A stretch of DNA of 64,000 nt from the NCBI RefSeq assembly GCF_004343305.1, contig NZ_SMAF01000001.1, positions 62,001 through 126,000 on the forward strand, given 5' to 3'. Shown piece after piece: positions 8,809 through 18,090 of this stretch. The notes beneath the pieces were generated by a model that was not told where the DNA came from, did no database searches, and worked only from the letters and a program-made list of their open reading frames with translations. The DNA is from Pseudofulvimonas gallinarii. GTDB lineage: Bacteria > Pseudomonadota > Gammaproteobacteria > Xanthomonadales > UBA2363. Position 1 is the first letter of the stretch; the number at the start of each line of letters is the position of its first letter. Both the position numbers and the translations under genes were made by a program.

Positions 8809-10005
8809 TCAGACGGCTTCGAAGATGCCGGCTGCGCCCATGCCGGTACCGATGCACATGGTGACCATGCCGTACTTCTGCTGGCGACGGCGCAGGCCGT
8901 GTACCAGCGTCGCGGCGCGGATGGCACCGGTAGCGCCCAGCGGATGGCCCAGTGCGATGGCGCCACCGAGGGGATTGACCTTGGACGGATCGAGACCGAG
9001 ATCCTTGATCACCGCCAGCGCCTGTGCGGCGAAGGCTTCGTTGAGTTCGATCCAGTCGAGCTGGTCCAGGGTGATACCGGCCTGCTTCAACGCCTTCGGG
9101 ATCGCTTCCTTCGGACCGATGCCCATGATCTCCGGCGGCACGCCGGCGACCGAGAAGCTGACGAAGCGGGCCAGTGGCGTCAGGCCGTAGTCCTTGATCG
9201 CCTGCTCGCTGGCCAGCAGCAGCGCGCCGGCACCGTCGGACATCTGCGAGGCGTTGCCGGCGGTGACGCTGCCACCGGCGCGGAACACGGTACGCAGTTT
9301 CGCCAGGCCTTCCGGCGAGGTGTCGGCGCGCGGGCCTTCATCGGTGTCGATGATCCGCGAGTCGGTCCTGCTGCTGCGCGAAGCCAGGTCGGGGTAGTGG
9401 TCGTCGAGCTGGAACGGGGTGATCTCGTCCTTGAACTCGCCGCCGGCGATGGCGGCCAGGGCCTTCTGGTGGCTGGCCAGGGCGAAGGCGTCCTGCTCTT
9501 CGCGGCTGACGTTCCACTGTTCGGCGACCTTCTCGGCGGTGATGCCCATGCCGTAGGCAATGCCGATGTTCTCGTCGGTGAAGAAGGCCGGATTCATCGC
9601 CACCTTGTGGCCCATCATCGGCACCATCGACATCGATTCGGTGCCGCCGGCCAGCATCAGGTCGGCGTCACCGGTGCGGATGCGGTCGGCGGCCATGGCG
9701 ATGGCCTGCACGCCGGACGAACAGAAGCGGTTGATGGTGACCGCCGAAACCGTGTGCGGCAGGCCGGCCAGCAGCACGCCGATGCGGGCCACGTTCATGC
9801 CTTGCTCGGCTTCGGGCATGGCACAGCCGATCACCGCGTCATCGATGCGATTGACGTCGATGCCCGGTGCCTGGGCGATCACCGCCTTGAGGACATGCGC
9901 CAGCAGGTCGTCGGGGCGGGTGTTGCGGAAGGCGCCACGCGGTGCCTTGGCGACCGGCGTACGGGTGGCGGCGACGATGTAGGCGTCCTGGATCTGTCTG
10001 CTCAT
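8809..10005 (-). CDS. acetyl-CoA C-acyltransferase (3-ketoacyl-CoA thiolase)
   Basis: 398 residues, usual thiolase length. The acyl-accepting cysteine is Cys95 in NRFCSSG (92-98); other hallmarks are NEAFAAQ (about 332-338), the catalytic His in GHPLGATG (about 361-368) and the second catalytic Cys in CIGTGMGAA close to the C terminus. It cleaves 3-ketoacyl-CoA with CoA to give acetyl-CoA and a shortened acyl-CoA, the last step of beta-oxidation, in the cytoplasm. It follows the multifunctional enzyme gene by 19 bp on the same strand, so both are on one transcript, ended by the hairpin at 8719-8742. Confidence 0.95.
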   Translation of the reverse strand: MSRQIQDAYIVAATRTPVAKAPRGAFRNTRPDDLLAHVLKAVIAQAPGIDVNRIDDAVIGCAMPEAEQGMNVARIGVLLAGLPHTVSAVTINRFCSSGVQAIAMAADRIRTGDADLMLAGGTESMSMVPMMGHKVAMNPAFFTDENIGIAYGMGITAEKVAEQWNVSREEQDAFALASHQKALAAIAGGEFKDEITPFQLDDHYPDLASRSSRTDSRIIDTDEGPRADTSPEGLAKLRTVFRAGGSVTAGNASQMSDGAGALLLASEQAIKDYGLTPLARFVSFSVAGVPPEIMGIGPKEAIPKALKQAGITLDQLDWIELNEAFAAQALAVIKDLGLDPSKVNPLGGAIALGHPLGATGAIRAATLVHGLRRRQQKYGMVTMCIGTGMGAAGIFEAV

Positions 10006-10024
10006 GATGTGGTGTCCTCGTCGC

Positions 10025-12397
10025 TCAGTTGCGCAGCGGCTTGCCGGTGGTCATGGTGTGGGCGATGCGGGCCTGGGTTTTTTCCGTGCGCGCCAGTTCC
10101 ACAAAATGCTTGCGCTCCAGGTCCAGCAGCCATTGCTCGTCGACCTGTGATCCGCGCTCGATGCGGCCACCGCACAAGGTGTCGGCGATGCGCGCGGCGA
10201 TGTCGAAATCGTGTTCGGAAATGAAGCGGCCTTCGATCATGTTGGCCAGCATCGACTTGAAGGTGGCGCTGCCGACATCGCCGGCGACGGTGATGTCGCG
10301 GGCCGGCAGCGGCGGCCGGTGGCCGGCTTCGGCCAGTGAAGCCGCCACCTGCTTCGCCACGTACAACAGTTCGTGCGCGTTGTAGACGACAACATCGGCG
10401 TCGCGCAGCAGGCCCATGCGCTTCGCGTCCAGCGCACTGCCGCCGACCTTGGCCATGGCGATGGTCTCGAACACGCGCTTGAGGCCTTCGAAGGGATCGT
10501 TCGGGAACTGTCTTGACGCGCGCAATGCCAGTTCCTTGAGGCCGCCACCGGCCGGCAGCAGGCCGACGCCGGCCTCGACCAGGCCAATGTAGCTTTCCAG
10601 CGCGGCGACGGTGCGAGTGGCGTGCATCTGGAACTCGCAGCCGCCGCCGAAGCACATGCCGCGCACGGCGGCAACGGTCGGCACCAGCGAATGCTTGAGT
10701 GCCATCGAGGTCTTCTGGAAGTTGTCGACCATCTTCTCGAAATCGTCGAAGCGGCCGGCCTGCAGCAGGCCCAGTGCGCCCTTGAGATCGGCGCCGGCGG
10801 AGAACGGTTCGCCGGTCTGCCAGATCACCAGCGCCTTGAGCTGGCGCTCGGCGATGCGCACGCATTCCTGCAGGCCGTCCAGCACCGCGTCATTGACGGT
10901 GTTCATCTTGGTCTTGAAGGAGACGATGCCAACGCCATCGTCGCCCAGCGTCCACAGGCGGACGCCGTCGTTCTCCCAGACCGTCATGCCCGGGTCGAAA
11001 CGCTCGCCGAGCAGCGGATCGGGGAACAGCTGGCGTGCATAGACCGGATGGGTCGAGCGGGGCAGGGCCTTGCCGGCATTCGGCGACCACGAACCGTCGC
11101 CACCGTGCACGCCGTCGCGACCATCCAGCACCCACGCCGGCAGCGGCGCGTCGCTCATGGCCTTGCCGGCCTTGATGTCCTCGTCGATCCAGGCGGCGAC
11201 CTGCTTCCAGCCGGCGGCCTGCCAGGTTTCGAAGGGTCCCAGCTTCCAGCCGTAACCCCAGCGGATGGCGAAATCGACGTCGCGGGCGGTATCGGCGATG
11301 TCGCCCAGGTGAAAGGCGGTGTAGTGGAAAAGATCGCGGAAGACCGCCCACAGGAACTGCGCCTGCGGATCGCTGCTGGCACGGAGCTTCGCGAACTTCT
11401 CGGCCGGGTCACGGATCGCCAGGATGCCGGCGACCTCGTCGCTGGCCTTGCCGTCGGCAAGGCGGAAATCCTGCTTTGCCAGATCAAGGACGTGGATGTC
11501 CTTGCCGGTCTTGCGGAAGAAGCCGGCGCCGGTCTTGGCGCCGAGCGCACCCTTGTCGATCAGGGCCTGCAGCCACGTCGGCGCCTTGAAGTAGCGGTGC
11601 CACGGATCATCCGGCAGGGTGTCGGCCATGGTCTTGATGACGTGCGCCATGGTGTCCAGGCCGACCACGTCCGCCGTGCGGTAGGTGGCGCTCTTGGGAC
11701 GGCCGATGGCCGGCCCGGTCAGTGCGTCGACGACATCGAAGCCCAGGCCTGATTCCTGCGTGTGGTGCATGGTCGCCAGGATCGAGAAGACGCCGATACG
11801 GTTGCCGATGAAGTTCGGCGTGTCCTTGGCGCGCACCACGCCCTTGCCGAGGTTCGTGGTCAGGAAGGTTTCAAGACCGTCGAGCACGGCCGGATCGGTG
11901 CCGGTGCACGGGATCAGCTCGACCAGGTGCATGTAGCGCGGCGGATTGAAGAAGTGCACGCCGCAGAAGCGCGGCCGCAGCTGGGCCGGGATGGCGTCGG
12001 CCAGACCATTGATGGACAGGCCGGAGGTATTGCTGGCAAGCACTGCAGTTTCAGACACATACGGGGCGATCTTCACGTAAAGGTCGCGCTTCCAGTCCAT
12101 CCGTTCGGCGATCGCCTCGATGACCAGGTCGCAGTCACGGAGCAGCTCCAGGTGCTGGTCGTAGTTGGCGGCGGTAATCGCGCCCAGGCGCGAGGGCTCG
12201 GCCAGGGGAGCGGGGGACAGCTTGGCAAGGCCTTGGATCGCCCTGTCGACTATTCCGTTCGGCTTGCCTTCTTTGGCCGGCAGGTCAAACAGGACGACAT
12301 CGACATTGGCGTTGGCCAGGTGCGCGGCGATCTGTGCGCCCATCACGCCGGCGCCCAGCACGGCCGCCTTGCGTATGGTCAGACGAGGAGTGGTCAT
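10025..12397 (-). CDS. 3-hydroxyacyl-CoA dehydrogenase / enoyl-CoA hydratase (FadN-like)
   Basis: 790 residues. The dehydrogenase half comes first, with the NAD motif GAGVMG at 15-20 and VHFFNPPRYMHLVELI in the C-terminal dimerisation part, and a crotonase domain follows (about 480-700, with PFSAGADLKGALG and the oxyanion block RGMCFGGGCEFQMHA). This order is that of FadN-type enzymes and is the reverse of E. coli FadB. The ATG at 12397 was preferred over an in-frame TTG at 12409 because GGGGA lies five bases before it. It hydrates enoyl-CoA and oxidises 3-hydroxyacyl-CoA; the thiolase encoded 19 bp downstream completes the cycle. Confidence 0.93.
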   Translation of the reverse strand: MTTPRLTIRKAAVLGAGVMGAQIAAHLANANVDVVLFDLPAKEGKPNGIVDRAIQGLAKLSPAPLAEPSRLGAITAANYDQHLELLRDCDLVIEAIAERMDWKRDLYVKIAPYVSETAVLASNTSGLSINGLADAIPAQLRPRFCGVHFFNPPRYMHLVELIPCTGTDPAVLDGLETFLTTNLGKGVVRAKDTPNFIGNRIGVFSILATMHHTQESGLGFDVVDALTGPAIGRPKSATYRTADVVGLDTMAHVIKTMADTLPDDPWHRYFKAPTWLQALIDKGALGAKTGAGFFRKTGKDIHVLDLAKQDFRLADGKASDEVAGILAIRDPAEKFAKLRASSDPQAQFLWAVFRDLFHYTAFHLGDIADTARDVDFAIRWGYGWKLGPFETWQAAGWKQVAAWIDEDIKAGKAMSDAPLPAWVLDGRDGVHGGDGSWSPNAGKALPRSTHPVYARQLFPDPLLGERFDPGMTVWENDGVRLWTLGDDGVGIVSFKTKMNTVNDAVLDGLQECVRIAERQLKALVIWQTGEPFSAGADLKGALGLLQAGRFDDFEKMVDNFQKTSMALKHSLVPTVAAVRGMCFGGGCEFQMHATRTVAALESYIGLVEAGVGLLPAGGGLKELALRASRQFPNDPFEGLKRVFETIAMAKVGGSALDAKRMGLLRDADVVVYNAHELLYVAKQVAASLAEAGHRPPLPARDITVAGDVGSATFKSMLANMIEGRFISEHDFDIAARIADTLCGGRIERGSQVDEQWLLDLERKHFVELARTEKTQARIAHTMTTGKPLRN

Positions 12398-12507
12398 CGA
12401 AATCCCCAAGGGTCAGTTGGTTACGGGTGAAACGGATGGGTGTCGGAAATGGATGGTCCGGATGCGCCCGTACGGGCCGGCCCTTTCCGGCTGGACGGGC
12501 CACCTGA

Positions 12508-12525
12508 CCATACTCAACAGTATGG
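12508..12525. promoter_or_regulatory. perfect palindrome, candidate operator of the beta-oxidation operon
   Basis: CCATACT-CAAC-AGTATGG has two perfect 7-bp arms. It lies 111 bp upstream of the FadN-like start and overlaps the best available -10 for that operon. Size and symmetry fit a TetR- or GntR-type fatty-acid repressor site. It differs from the E. coli FadR and Pseudomonas PsrA consensus sites as I know them, so the regulator is unknown. Confidence 0.5.
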
Positions 12526-12554
12526 ATGCTCGCAGCAACACCGTTGCCGGTCAA

Positions 12555-12591
12555 GTTGAGACGCCAGTCACACAGCACGTCCAGTCTCAAC
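12555..12591. repeat. inverted repeat GTTGAGAC / GTCTCAAC with 21-bp spacing
   Basis: Two perfect 8-bp arms (12555-12562 and 12584-12591) are separated by 21 bp, so their starts are 29 bp apart, close to three helical turns. The core CTCAAC also occurs inside the neighbouring palindrome at 12513. It could be a second site for the same regulator. Confidence 0.4.
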
Positions 12592-12634
12592 GCTACAGTG
12601 CGCGGGCAGGGGAGGCGCGAGATGGGACCTCACA

Positions 12635-12656
12635 AATCACGGCTAAGCCTGTGATT
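12635..12656. promoter_or_regulatory. near-perfect 22-bp palindrome upstream of ndk
   Basis: AATCAC-GGCT-A-AGCC-T-GTGATT is symmetric except for one extra T in the right arm. It ends 70 bp before the ndk start codon and immediately ahead of the only plausible ndk -10. It may be an operator or an RNA hairpin; no regulator is evident. Confidence 0.4.
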
Positions 12657-12725
12657 CCACCGGCAATGCTGTTAGATTAGCGGCCCGCTTTCGCATCCCC
12701 ACCCTACTAGGTATCTGGAGTTTTC

Positions 12726-13151
12726 ATGGCGCTGGAACGCACCCTGTCGATCATCAAGCCCGACGCTGTTGCAAAGAATGTCATCGGCGAAATCTACACC
12801 CGTTTCGAAAAGGCCGGTTTGAAGATTGTCGCCGCCAAGATGAAGCAGCTGACCCGCGAGGAAGCGGAAGGTTTCTATGCCGTCCATCGCGAGCGTCCGT
12901 TCTTCGGCGCGCTTGTGGAATTCATGATTTCCGGGCCGGTGATGATCCAGGCGCTGGAAGGCGATGACGCCATCGCCAGGAATCGCGAGCTGATGGGCGC
13001 GACCAACCCGAAGGATGCGGCTCCGGGCACCATCCGCGCGGACTTCGCGGATTCCATCGACGCCAATGCCGTGCATGGTTCGGATGGCCCGGAGACGGCG
13101 AAGAACGAGATCGCCTACTTCTTCACCGAAGCAGAGCTGGCCTCGCGCTGA
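12726..13151 (+). CDS. ndk: nucleoside diphosphate kinase
   Basis: 141 residues, the typical length. The start [15 protein letters not shown] and the phosphorylated histidine His117 in [10 protein letters not shown] (114-123) identify it with certainty. It transfers the gamma phosphate between nucleoside triphosphates and diphosphates through the phospho-histidine, balancing NTP pools in the cytoplasm. TGGAG lies seven bases before the ATG. The rlmN gene follows after only seven bases, and the block continues through pilF, rodZ, yfgM, bamB and der in the order usual for xanthomonads. Confidence 0.98.
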   Translation: MALERTLSIIKPDAVAKNVIGEIYTRFEKAGLKIVAAKMKQLTREEAEGFYAVHRERPFFGALVEFMISGPVMIQALEGDDAIARNRELMGATNPKDAAPGTIRADFADSIDANAVHGSDGPETAKNEIAYFFTEAELASR

Positions 13152-13158
13152 GCACCGG

Positions 13159-14292
13159 ATGATGCAGCAGTCGACATCGTCGTCGAAGGTCAACCTCCTC
13201 GGTCTCGACCGGACCCGCATGGAAGCGTTTTTCGTCGAAGAGCTCGGCGAGAAACGTTTCCGCGCGCACCAGGTGATGAAGTGGATCTACCATTACTTCG
13301 CCGATGATTTCGACAAGATGACCGATCTCGGCAAGGCCTTGCGGGGCAAGCTTGCCGGGATCGCCGAAGTGCGCGTGCCCACCGCGCAGGTCGACCAGCA
13401 ATCGGTCGACGGCACGCGCAAGTGGCTGCTCTCGCTGGACGGCGCCAACGGCATCGAGACGGTGTACATCCCGGAGCCCACGCGCGGCACGCTGTGCGTG
13501 TCCTCGCAGGTGGGCTGTGCGCTGAACTGCCGCTTCTGTTCGACCGGCAAGCAGGGCTTCAACCGCGACCTTAAGACGGCGGAAATCGTCGGCCAGGTCT
13601 GGCATGCCGCGCGCGAACTGGGCCACCTCACGCACCAGACGCGACGCATCACCAACGTGGTGATGATGGGCATGGGCGAGCCGCTGCTGAACTTCGACAA
13701 CGTCGTGCCGGCAATGAACATCATGCGCGACGATTTCGGTTTCGGCCTGGCGAACAAGCGCGTGACACTGTCCACCGCTGGCGTCGTGCCGATGATCGAC
13801 CGCTTGTCGGACGCCGCCGACGTGAGCCTTGCGGTGTCGCTTCACGCACCTGACGACGCGCTGCGCGACCACCTGGTCCCGATCAACCGCAAGTATCCGA
13901 TCGTCGAGCTGCTGGAGGCCTGCAAGCGTTACCAGGCCAAGCGTCCGCGTTCGTCGATCACGTTCGAATACACGCTGCTCAAGGACGTCAACGACAGCGA
14001 GGCGCAGGCGCGCGCGCTGGTCAAGCTGCTGCGCAAGGTGCCGTCCAAGCTCAACCTGATTCCATTCAATCCGTTTCCCGGCACCGAGTACGAATGTCCG
14101 GATCCCGCTGTCATCCAGCGGTTCCAGCAGATCGTCTACGACGCCGGGATCATCACCACCCTGCGACGCACCCGTGGGCAGGACATCGACGCGGCCTGTG
14201 GACAGCTCGCGGGCAAGGTCGCCGACCGGACGCGGCGCTCGGCGCAGTTCCGGCGCGAAGTCGAGGAACGCAACCGCCATGCAGCCGTCTGA
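13159..14292 (+). CDS. rlmN: dual-specificity 23S rRNA A2503 / tRNA A37 C2-methyltransferase
   Basis: 377 residues. The radical-SAM cluster motif is CALNCRFC (Cys120, Cys124, Cys127). The methyl-carrying Cys113 lies in [10 protein letters not shown] and the second resolving cysteine in [11 protein letters not shown] near the end, the pair expected for Rlm[14 protein letters not shown] and [10 protein letters not shown] are further family blocks. The enzyme methylates C2 of A2503 in 23S rRNA and A37 of several tRNAs, improving decoding fidelity. Two ATGs stand back to back at 13159 and 13162. The end overlaps the next gene by 14 bp. Confidence 0.97.
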   Translation: MMQQSTSSSKVNLLGLDRTRMEAFFVEELGEKRFRAHQVMKWIYHYFADDFDKMTDLGKALRGKLAGIAEVRVPTAQVDQQSVDGTRKWLLSLDGANGIETVYIPEPTRGTLCVSSQVGCALNCRFCSTGKQGFNRDLKTAEIVGQVWHAARELGHLTHQTRRITNVVMMGMGEPLLNFDNVVPAMNIMRDDFGFGLANKRVTLSTAGVVPMIDRLSDAADVSLAVSLHAPDDALRDHLVPINRKYPIVELLEACKRYQAKRPRSSITFEYTLLKDVNDSEAQARALVKLLRKVPSKLNLIPFNPFPGTEYECPDPAVIQRFQQIVYDAGIITTLRRTRGQDIDAACGQLAGKVADRTRRSAQFRREVEERNRHAAV

Positions 14293-15121
14293 TCGACTTG
14301 TCCTCATCTTCCTCCTGGCGGCCTTCATGCTCGCCGGCAGCGGCTGCGCCAGCCAGCCGCGCATGAACGAGCCGCAGATGCGCAGCAATACGGTGGCGGC
14401 GGTGCCGAACCGCGGCAACCGCGACAGCGGCAACCGCAACAACCGGAACGGCAGCAGCCGCTCGCGCGGCGGCAACCAGATGGATGGCGAGACGCGGCGC
14501 AACAACTCCGACATCCTCGTCGAGCTGGGCCAGCGTTATTACGCCCGCGGTGAATACGAGATCGCGCTGGAAAAGCTCAACAGCGCACTGAACATCGACC
14601 CGAACTCGGCCAGCGCGCATACCGTCATCGCCATCCTCTACGAGACGATCGGCAATTCCGACCAGGCTGCACATCATTACCGGCAGTCCGTCCGCCACGG
14701 TGGCCGCCAGGGCGACATCCTCAACAACTACGGCAGCTGGCAGTGCCGCCAGCGCAACTACGCCGAAGCCGAACAGTCGTTCCGCCAGGCGCTGGCCGAT
14801 CCCTTCTACAAGACTCCGGAGTCGGCGATGGCCAATGCCGGCACCTGCGCGCTGGCCAGCGGACGCATGGACCTGGCCGAGAACTACCTGTCGCAGGTGC
14901 TCACGCGCTTTCCGAACGACGTGCAGGCGCTGCTGGGCATGGCGAACGTCGCCTTCAGCAAGCAGGAGTACCTGCGCGCGCGCGCATTCGTGCAGCGCGC
15001 AGACGCCAGTGGTGGCCTTGACCGCCAGGCGTTGGAACTGGCCGCAAGAATCGAAGAGCAGCTTGGTGATACCGGCGCCGCCGCGACCTATCGCGCGCGC
15101 CTGCGGTCGAGTGGTGGTTGA
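14279..15121 (+). CDS. pilF: type IV pilus pilotin, TPR lipoprotein PilF/PilW
   Basis: 280 residues. A lipoprotein signal (LAGSGC, Cys at about 22) is followed by an Asn/Arg/Ser-rich low-complexity stretch at about 40-72, then tetratricopeptide repeats from about 78 to the end, for example [18 protein letters not shown] and [17 protein letters not shown]. The family pilots the PilQ secretin to the outer membrane. The Asn/Arg linker is longer than I expect for typical PilF and may tether the TPR domain. Position between rlmN (14-bp overlap) and rodZ agrees with the pilF locus of other xanthomonads and pseudomonads. Confidence 0.93.
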   Translation: MQPSDRLVLIFLLAAFMLAGSGCASQPRMNEPQMRSNTVAAVPNRGNRDSGNRNNRNGSSRSRGGNQMDGETRRNNSDILVELGQRYYARGEYEIALEKLNSALNIDPNSASAHTVIAILYETIGNSDQAAHHYRQSVRHGGRQGDILNNYGSWQCRQRNYAEAEQSFRQALADPFYKTPESAMANAGTCALASGRMDLAENYLSQVLTRFPNDVQALLGMANVAFSKQEYLRARAFVQRADASGGLDRQALELAARIEEQLGDTGAAATYRARLRSSGG

Positions 15122-15180
15122 AGTTTTCTTGCCGGCGGGTTCCGTCGGCGATTTGGCAGTGCGGATCAGGACGACGAGTG

Positions 15181-16077
15181 ATGTTCACAGAACCAGCGGG
15201 GGGACGGGACATGGAATTTGCGGGGAAGCTCCGCGACGCGCGTCTGGCGCGTGGCTGGAGCATCGAGGAAGTGGGAGTGCAGTTGCGTCTTCCAGCGCGC
15301 GTGATCGCCCAGGTCGAAGAGGGCGACCTGGAAGGACTGGGTGCGCCGATCTACCGTCGCGGCTACCTGCGCAGCTTCGGCAGGCTGGTCGGGCTGCCCG
15401 AGGACGAAATCGAACAGGCACTTCAGCAGGAGCAGGCGCCGGCGCCGGCACTGGTCGCCACGGGCGTCCGTCCGCGCAGTGAATACGTCATCGAGCGTTA
15501 TGTGCGTCCGGCGACCTATATCGCGCTGACTGCGCTGATCGCCTTGCCCGTGGTCTGGTGGGCCGCCTCCGGCAAGCTGGGCGAAGGTCTCGCCGGCAAC
15601 CGGTTCGACCTGCAGCCGCCACTGGCGGGTGAGGGCGGTGCGCTGGTAGCGCTGCCGCAGCGTCCGGCACCGGCGTCGATGGCGACCGAGCAGACGGAAG
15701 TGCTGCGCGCGTCCCTGATCGCAGTGCCGCCGATGGCAAACGTCGGCCCGACGCTTCCGGTCGCCACACCGGAAGCATCCACGCCCGCCGACGATGGCGC
15801 CGATGGCGTCGACAACATTGTCGGCAGCGGCCGCTTCGAGGCCGTGCTCGAGCTCGACGACAAGAGCTGGGTCGAGGTCAGCGCGTCCGGACGCCGGGTC
15901 CACCAGGCGCTGCGCACGCCGGGCCGCTGGGTGTACCGCAGCGAGCAGCCGCTGCAGTTCACCATCGGCAACAGCCGGCATGCCCGCCTGACCACCAATG
16001 GCACGGCCGTCGACCTGTCGGCGCACCGCAGTCCCAACGACGTCGTTCGCGTCGAGGTTTTTGGCGGCGAAGGCTGA
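15181..16077 (+). CDS. rodZ: cytoskeleton protein RodZ
   Basis: 298 residues from the ATG at 15181; an ATG at 15211 preceded by GGGGGGACGG is an equally good start. A Cro/C1-like HTH domain (about 12-75, with LARGWSIEEVGVQLRLP and APIYRRGYLRSFGRLVGLPE) is followed by one membrane segment at about 110-128 (ATYIALTALIALPVVWW). A periplasmic linker and the C-terminal RodZ beta domain (DDKSWVEVSASGRRVHQALR onward) complete it. RodZ links MreB to the cell-elongation machinery. E. coli has ispG and hisS between rodZ and yfgM; here yfgM follows directly after a 179-bp gap containing a strong hairpin. Confidence 0.93.
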   Translation: MFTEPAGGRDMEFAGKLRDARLARGWSIEEVGVQLRLPARVIAQVEEGDLEGLGAPIYRRGYLRSFGRLVGLPEDEIEQALQQEQAPAPALVATGVRPRSEYVIERYVRPATYIALTALIALPVVWWAASGKLGEGLAGNRFDLQPPLAGEGGALVALPQRPAPASMATEQTEVLRASLIAVPPMANVGPTLPVATPEASTPADDGADGVDNIVGSGRFEAVLELDDKSWVEVSASGRRVHQALRTPGRWVYRSEQPLQFTIGNSRHARLTTNGTAVDLSAHRSPNDVVRVEVFGGEG

Positions 16078-16134
16078 GGCCATCGGCCTGCCAGCAGGTG
16101 CCCGCGCTGCCGGTCAACCGGGAGCGCCCCAGGA

Positions 16135-16159
16135 CGGCGGATGGCAGGCCCATCCGCCG
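16135..16159 (+). promoter_or_regulatory. strong hairpin between rodZ and yfgM
   Basis: CGGCGGATG / CATCCGCCG forms a perfect 9-bp stem with a 7-base loop. A smaller hairpin, CGACCG / CGGTCG, follows at 16216-16232. There is no T-run, so it could be a processing or attenuation site between rodZ and yfgM rather than a simple terminator. Confidence 0.4.
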
Positions 16160-16256
16160 GTCCGCATTACCGGCTGCGTCAAAGCGGCGCCGCTGGTAAG
16201 CTTCGCCATCGCATTCGACCGGACTTCGGTCGCGGCTTCCACCGTTTGGACCATCC

Positions 16257-16886
16257 ATGGAAATTTACGACCAGCACGAGCAAAGCGAGCGTGTACGCTC
16301 GTGGTTGAAGGACAACGCTTCCGCCATCATCGCCGGCATCGTCATCGGCCTGGGGGCGATTTTCGGTTACGGCCAATGGCAGCAGCACAAGCTGCGCCAG
16401 GCTCACACGGCCGCCGAGCTGTTCGAGCGCGTCCGCGCAGAGGATGCATCGGCGGAAGCGATCGCCGCCGCGGCGCGCCAGCTGCGCGAGGAATATCCGG
16501 GCAGCGGTTTCGCGGTGCTGGCCTCGATGGCCGAGGCGGCCAAGCAGGCCGAATCCGGCAACATCGCTGGCGCCCGCGAAAACCTGGCCTGGGCCGCAAG
16601 GCAGGCTGACGAAGCGGCGTTGCGTTCGCTGGTCAACCTTCGCCTCGCCCGGCTTGAGCTGGCCGCGGGCAAGGCCGATGCGGCACTGAAGATCCTTGAT
16701 GCCGTCGGCAATGACGGTTTCGCGGCGGAACGCGCCGAATTGCGGGGCGACATCCTCGCGGCGCTGGGCCGGCGCGACGACGCCCGCACCGCCTATCTGG
16801 AAGCGCAGGCCGCCGGACCGGCTAACCCTGCCGCGCTGGACATGAAGCTGAGCGAGTTCCCGTCCGTCGAAGGGGACCAGGCATGA
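16257..16886 (+). CDS. yfgM: YfgM-family tetratricopeptide protein, SecYEG ancillary subunit
   Basis: 209 residues. A short cytoplasmic start (MEIYDQHEQSERVRSWLKDN) precedes one membrane segment at about 22-40 (ASAIIAGIVIGLGAIFGYG). The periplasmic part is alpha-helical and Ala-rich, with degenerate TPRs. The family binds the translocon through its membrane segment and passes secreted proteins to chaperones such as PpiD. Its last four bases (ATGA) overlap the start of bamB, a coupling seen in E. coli-type gene order as well, which supports the assignment. Confidence 0.93.
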   Translation: MEIYDQHEQSERVRSWLKDNASAIIAGIVIGLGAIFGYGQWQQHKLRQAHTAAELFERVRAEDASAEAIAAAARQLREEYPGSGFAVLASMAEAAKQAESGNIAGARENLAWAARQADEAALRSLVNLRLARLELAAGKADAALKILDAVGNDGFAAERAELRGDILAALGRRDDARTAYLEAQAAGPANPAALDMKLSEFPSVEGDQA

Positions 16887-18022
16887 TGCGGGCGCTGCTG
16901 CTCGTCCTGGTCGGCGTTCTGGCGGCCTGTTCCAGCGCCAAGCGCGAGAACATCAAGCCTCCAAAGGAACTCGAGGACATCGAGACCCGGATCAGCGTGC
17001 AGCGCCTGTGGAGTCGCAATCTGGGCGATGTCGGCGGCAGGTCCGGCCTGGACATGTCGGTGACGGCATACCAGGGCCGCCTGTACGCTGCCAATACCAA
17101 GGGTGAGCTGCTGGTCATCGATCCGAACAGCGGCAGCGAGATCAATCGCCTGCGCACGAAGCACCGCTTCGCCAGTACGCCGGGTGCGGGCGAGGGTGTG
17201 ATCGCTGTCGGCACGCTCGACGGCACCGTCGTCGTGTTCGACGCGCAGACGCTGGAAGAGCGTTATGTCCAGCAGTTGACGTCGGAAGTCATCGCCGCGC
17301 CGGTCATCGCCGAAGGTCACCTCTTCGCGCGCAGCCACGACGGTCGAACCACCGCCCACGAACTGTCGGATGGACGCCGCCGTTGGCTGCACGAGCAGGC
17401 CGTTCCGCCGCTGAGCCTGCGGGGCAATTCCAGCCCGCGCTACGACCGCGGCTATCTCCTCAATGCCTATGACGATGGCCGCGTGATCGCCCTGCGTGCC
17501 GACGACGGCATGGTGGTGTGGCAGCAGCAGGTCGGCCTGGGTGAAGGCCGCACCGATCTGGAAAGGCTTGCAGACGTCGACGGCGAGATCGTGGCTGCCG
17601 ACGGTGTCCTCTACGCCGCCGGCTACGACGGCCAGACGGTGGCCATCGATATCGCCGGTGGCCACACGCGCTGGAACCGCGACCTGTCGTCCGTGTCCGG
17701 CGTCGCCCTCGGGCAGCACCTGTTCGTCAGTGGCGCCGACGGCAAGGTCGTCGCGCTGGACCAGCACACCGGTGGTGCCCTCTGGACCCAGGATGCGCTG
17801 GAAAACCGCCAGCTCTCGGCCCCCGCCGTCGTCGGCCGATATGCGGCGGTCGGCGACCTCGAGGGCTACGTCCACTGGCTCGATCCGGACACCGGTGCCA
17901 TCGTCGCCCGTGACCGCAACGGCCGCGATGCCATCCGCAGCGCGCCGCTGGCCATGGGGGATGTCGTCTACGTGACCACCATCGACGGCAGCCTTACCGC
18001 CTATCGCGTCAGCGGCAGCTGA
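16883..18022 (+). CDS. bamB: outer membrane assembly factor BamB
   Basis: 379 residues. A lipoprotein signal with LAAC at 13-16 precedes an eight-bladed PQQ-like propeller; repeated blade motifs of the type 'LYAANTKGELLVIDPNSG' and 'AADGVLYAAGYDGQTVAID' recur about every 40-45 residues. BamB is a lipoprotein of the BAM complex and presents unfolded outer-membrane proteins to BamA. The ATGA overlap with yfgM and der 68 bp downstream are the standard neighbours. Confidence 0.97.
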   Translation: MMRALLLVLVGVLAACSSAKRENIKPPKELEDIETRISVQRLWSRNLGDVGGRSGLDMSVTAYQGRLYAANTKGELLVIDPNSGSEINRLRTKHRFASTPGAGEGVIAVGTLDGTVVVFDAQTLEERYVQQLTSEVIAAPVIAEGHLFARSHDGRTTAHELSDGRRRWLHEQAVPPLSLRGNSSPRYDRGYLLNAYDDGRVIALRADDGMVVWQQQVGLGEGRTDLERLADVDGEIVAADGVLYAAGYDGQTVAIDIAGGHTRWNRDLSSVSGVALGQHLFVSGADGKVVALDQHTGGALWTQDALENRQLSAPAVVGRYAAVGDLEGYVHWLDPDTGAIVARDRNGRDAIRSAPLAMGDVVYVTTIDGSLTAYRVSGS

Positions 18023-18090
18023 CGCCCGCAACCTGTTGAGCCGGCAATGGCGGGTGAGCCCCGGCGCTGCCGGCCATGGAGACCCCGGCG

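Larger units (their letters stand above)
12398..12725. other. 328-bp divergent control region (beta-oxidation operon / ndk)
   Basis: No gene is supported here. The stretch holds three separate inverted repeats listed on their own (12508-12525, 12555-12591 and 12635-12656). The word CTCAAC recurs three times: at 12513 and 12586 on the plus strand, and at 12555 on the minus strand. A weak minus-strand promoter can be drawn (TTGCTG at 12538-12533, 17 bp, GAGTAT at 12515-12510) whose -10 lies inside the first repeat. For ndk only a weak TAGATT (12673-12678) is visible. Confidence 0.6.

Noticed and set aside
10622-11752. A 376-codon frame opposite the beta-oxidation enzyme
   Set aside because: Antisense shadow; the minus strand holds the NAD-binding and crotonase motifs.
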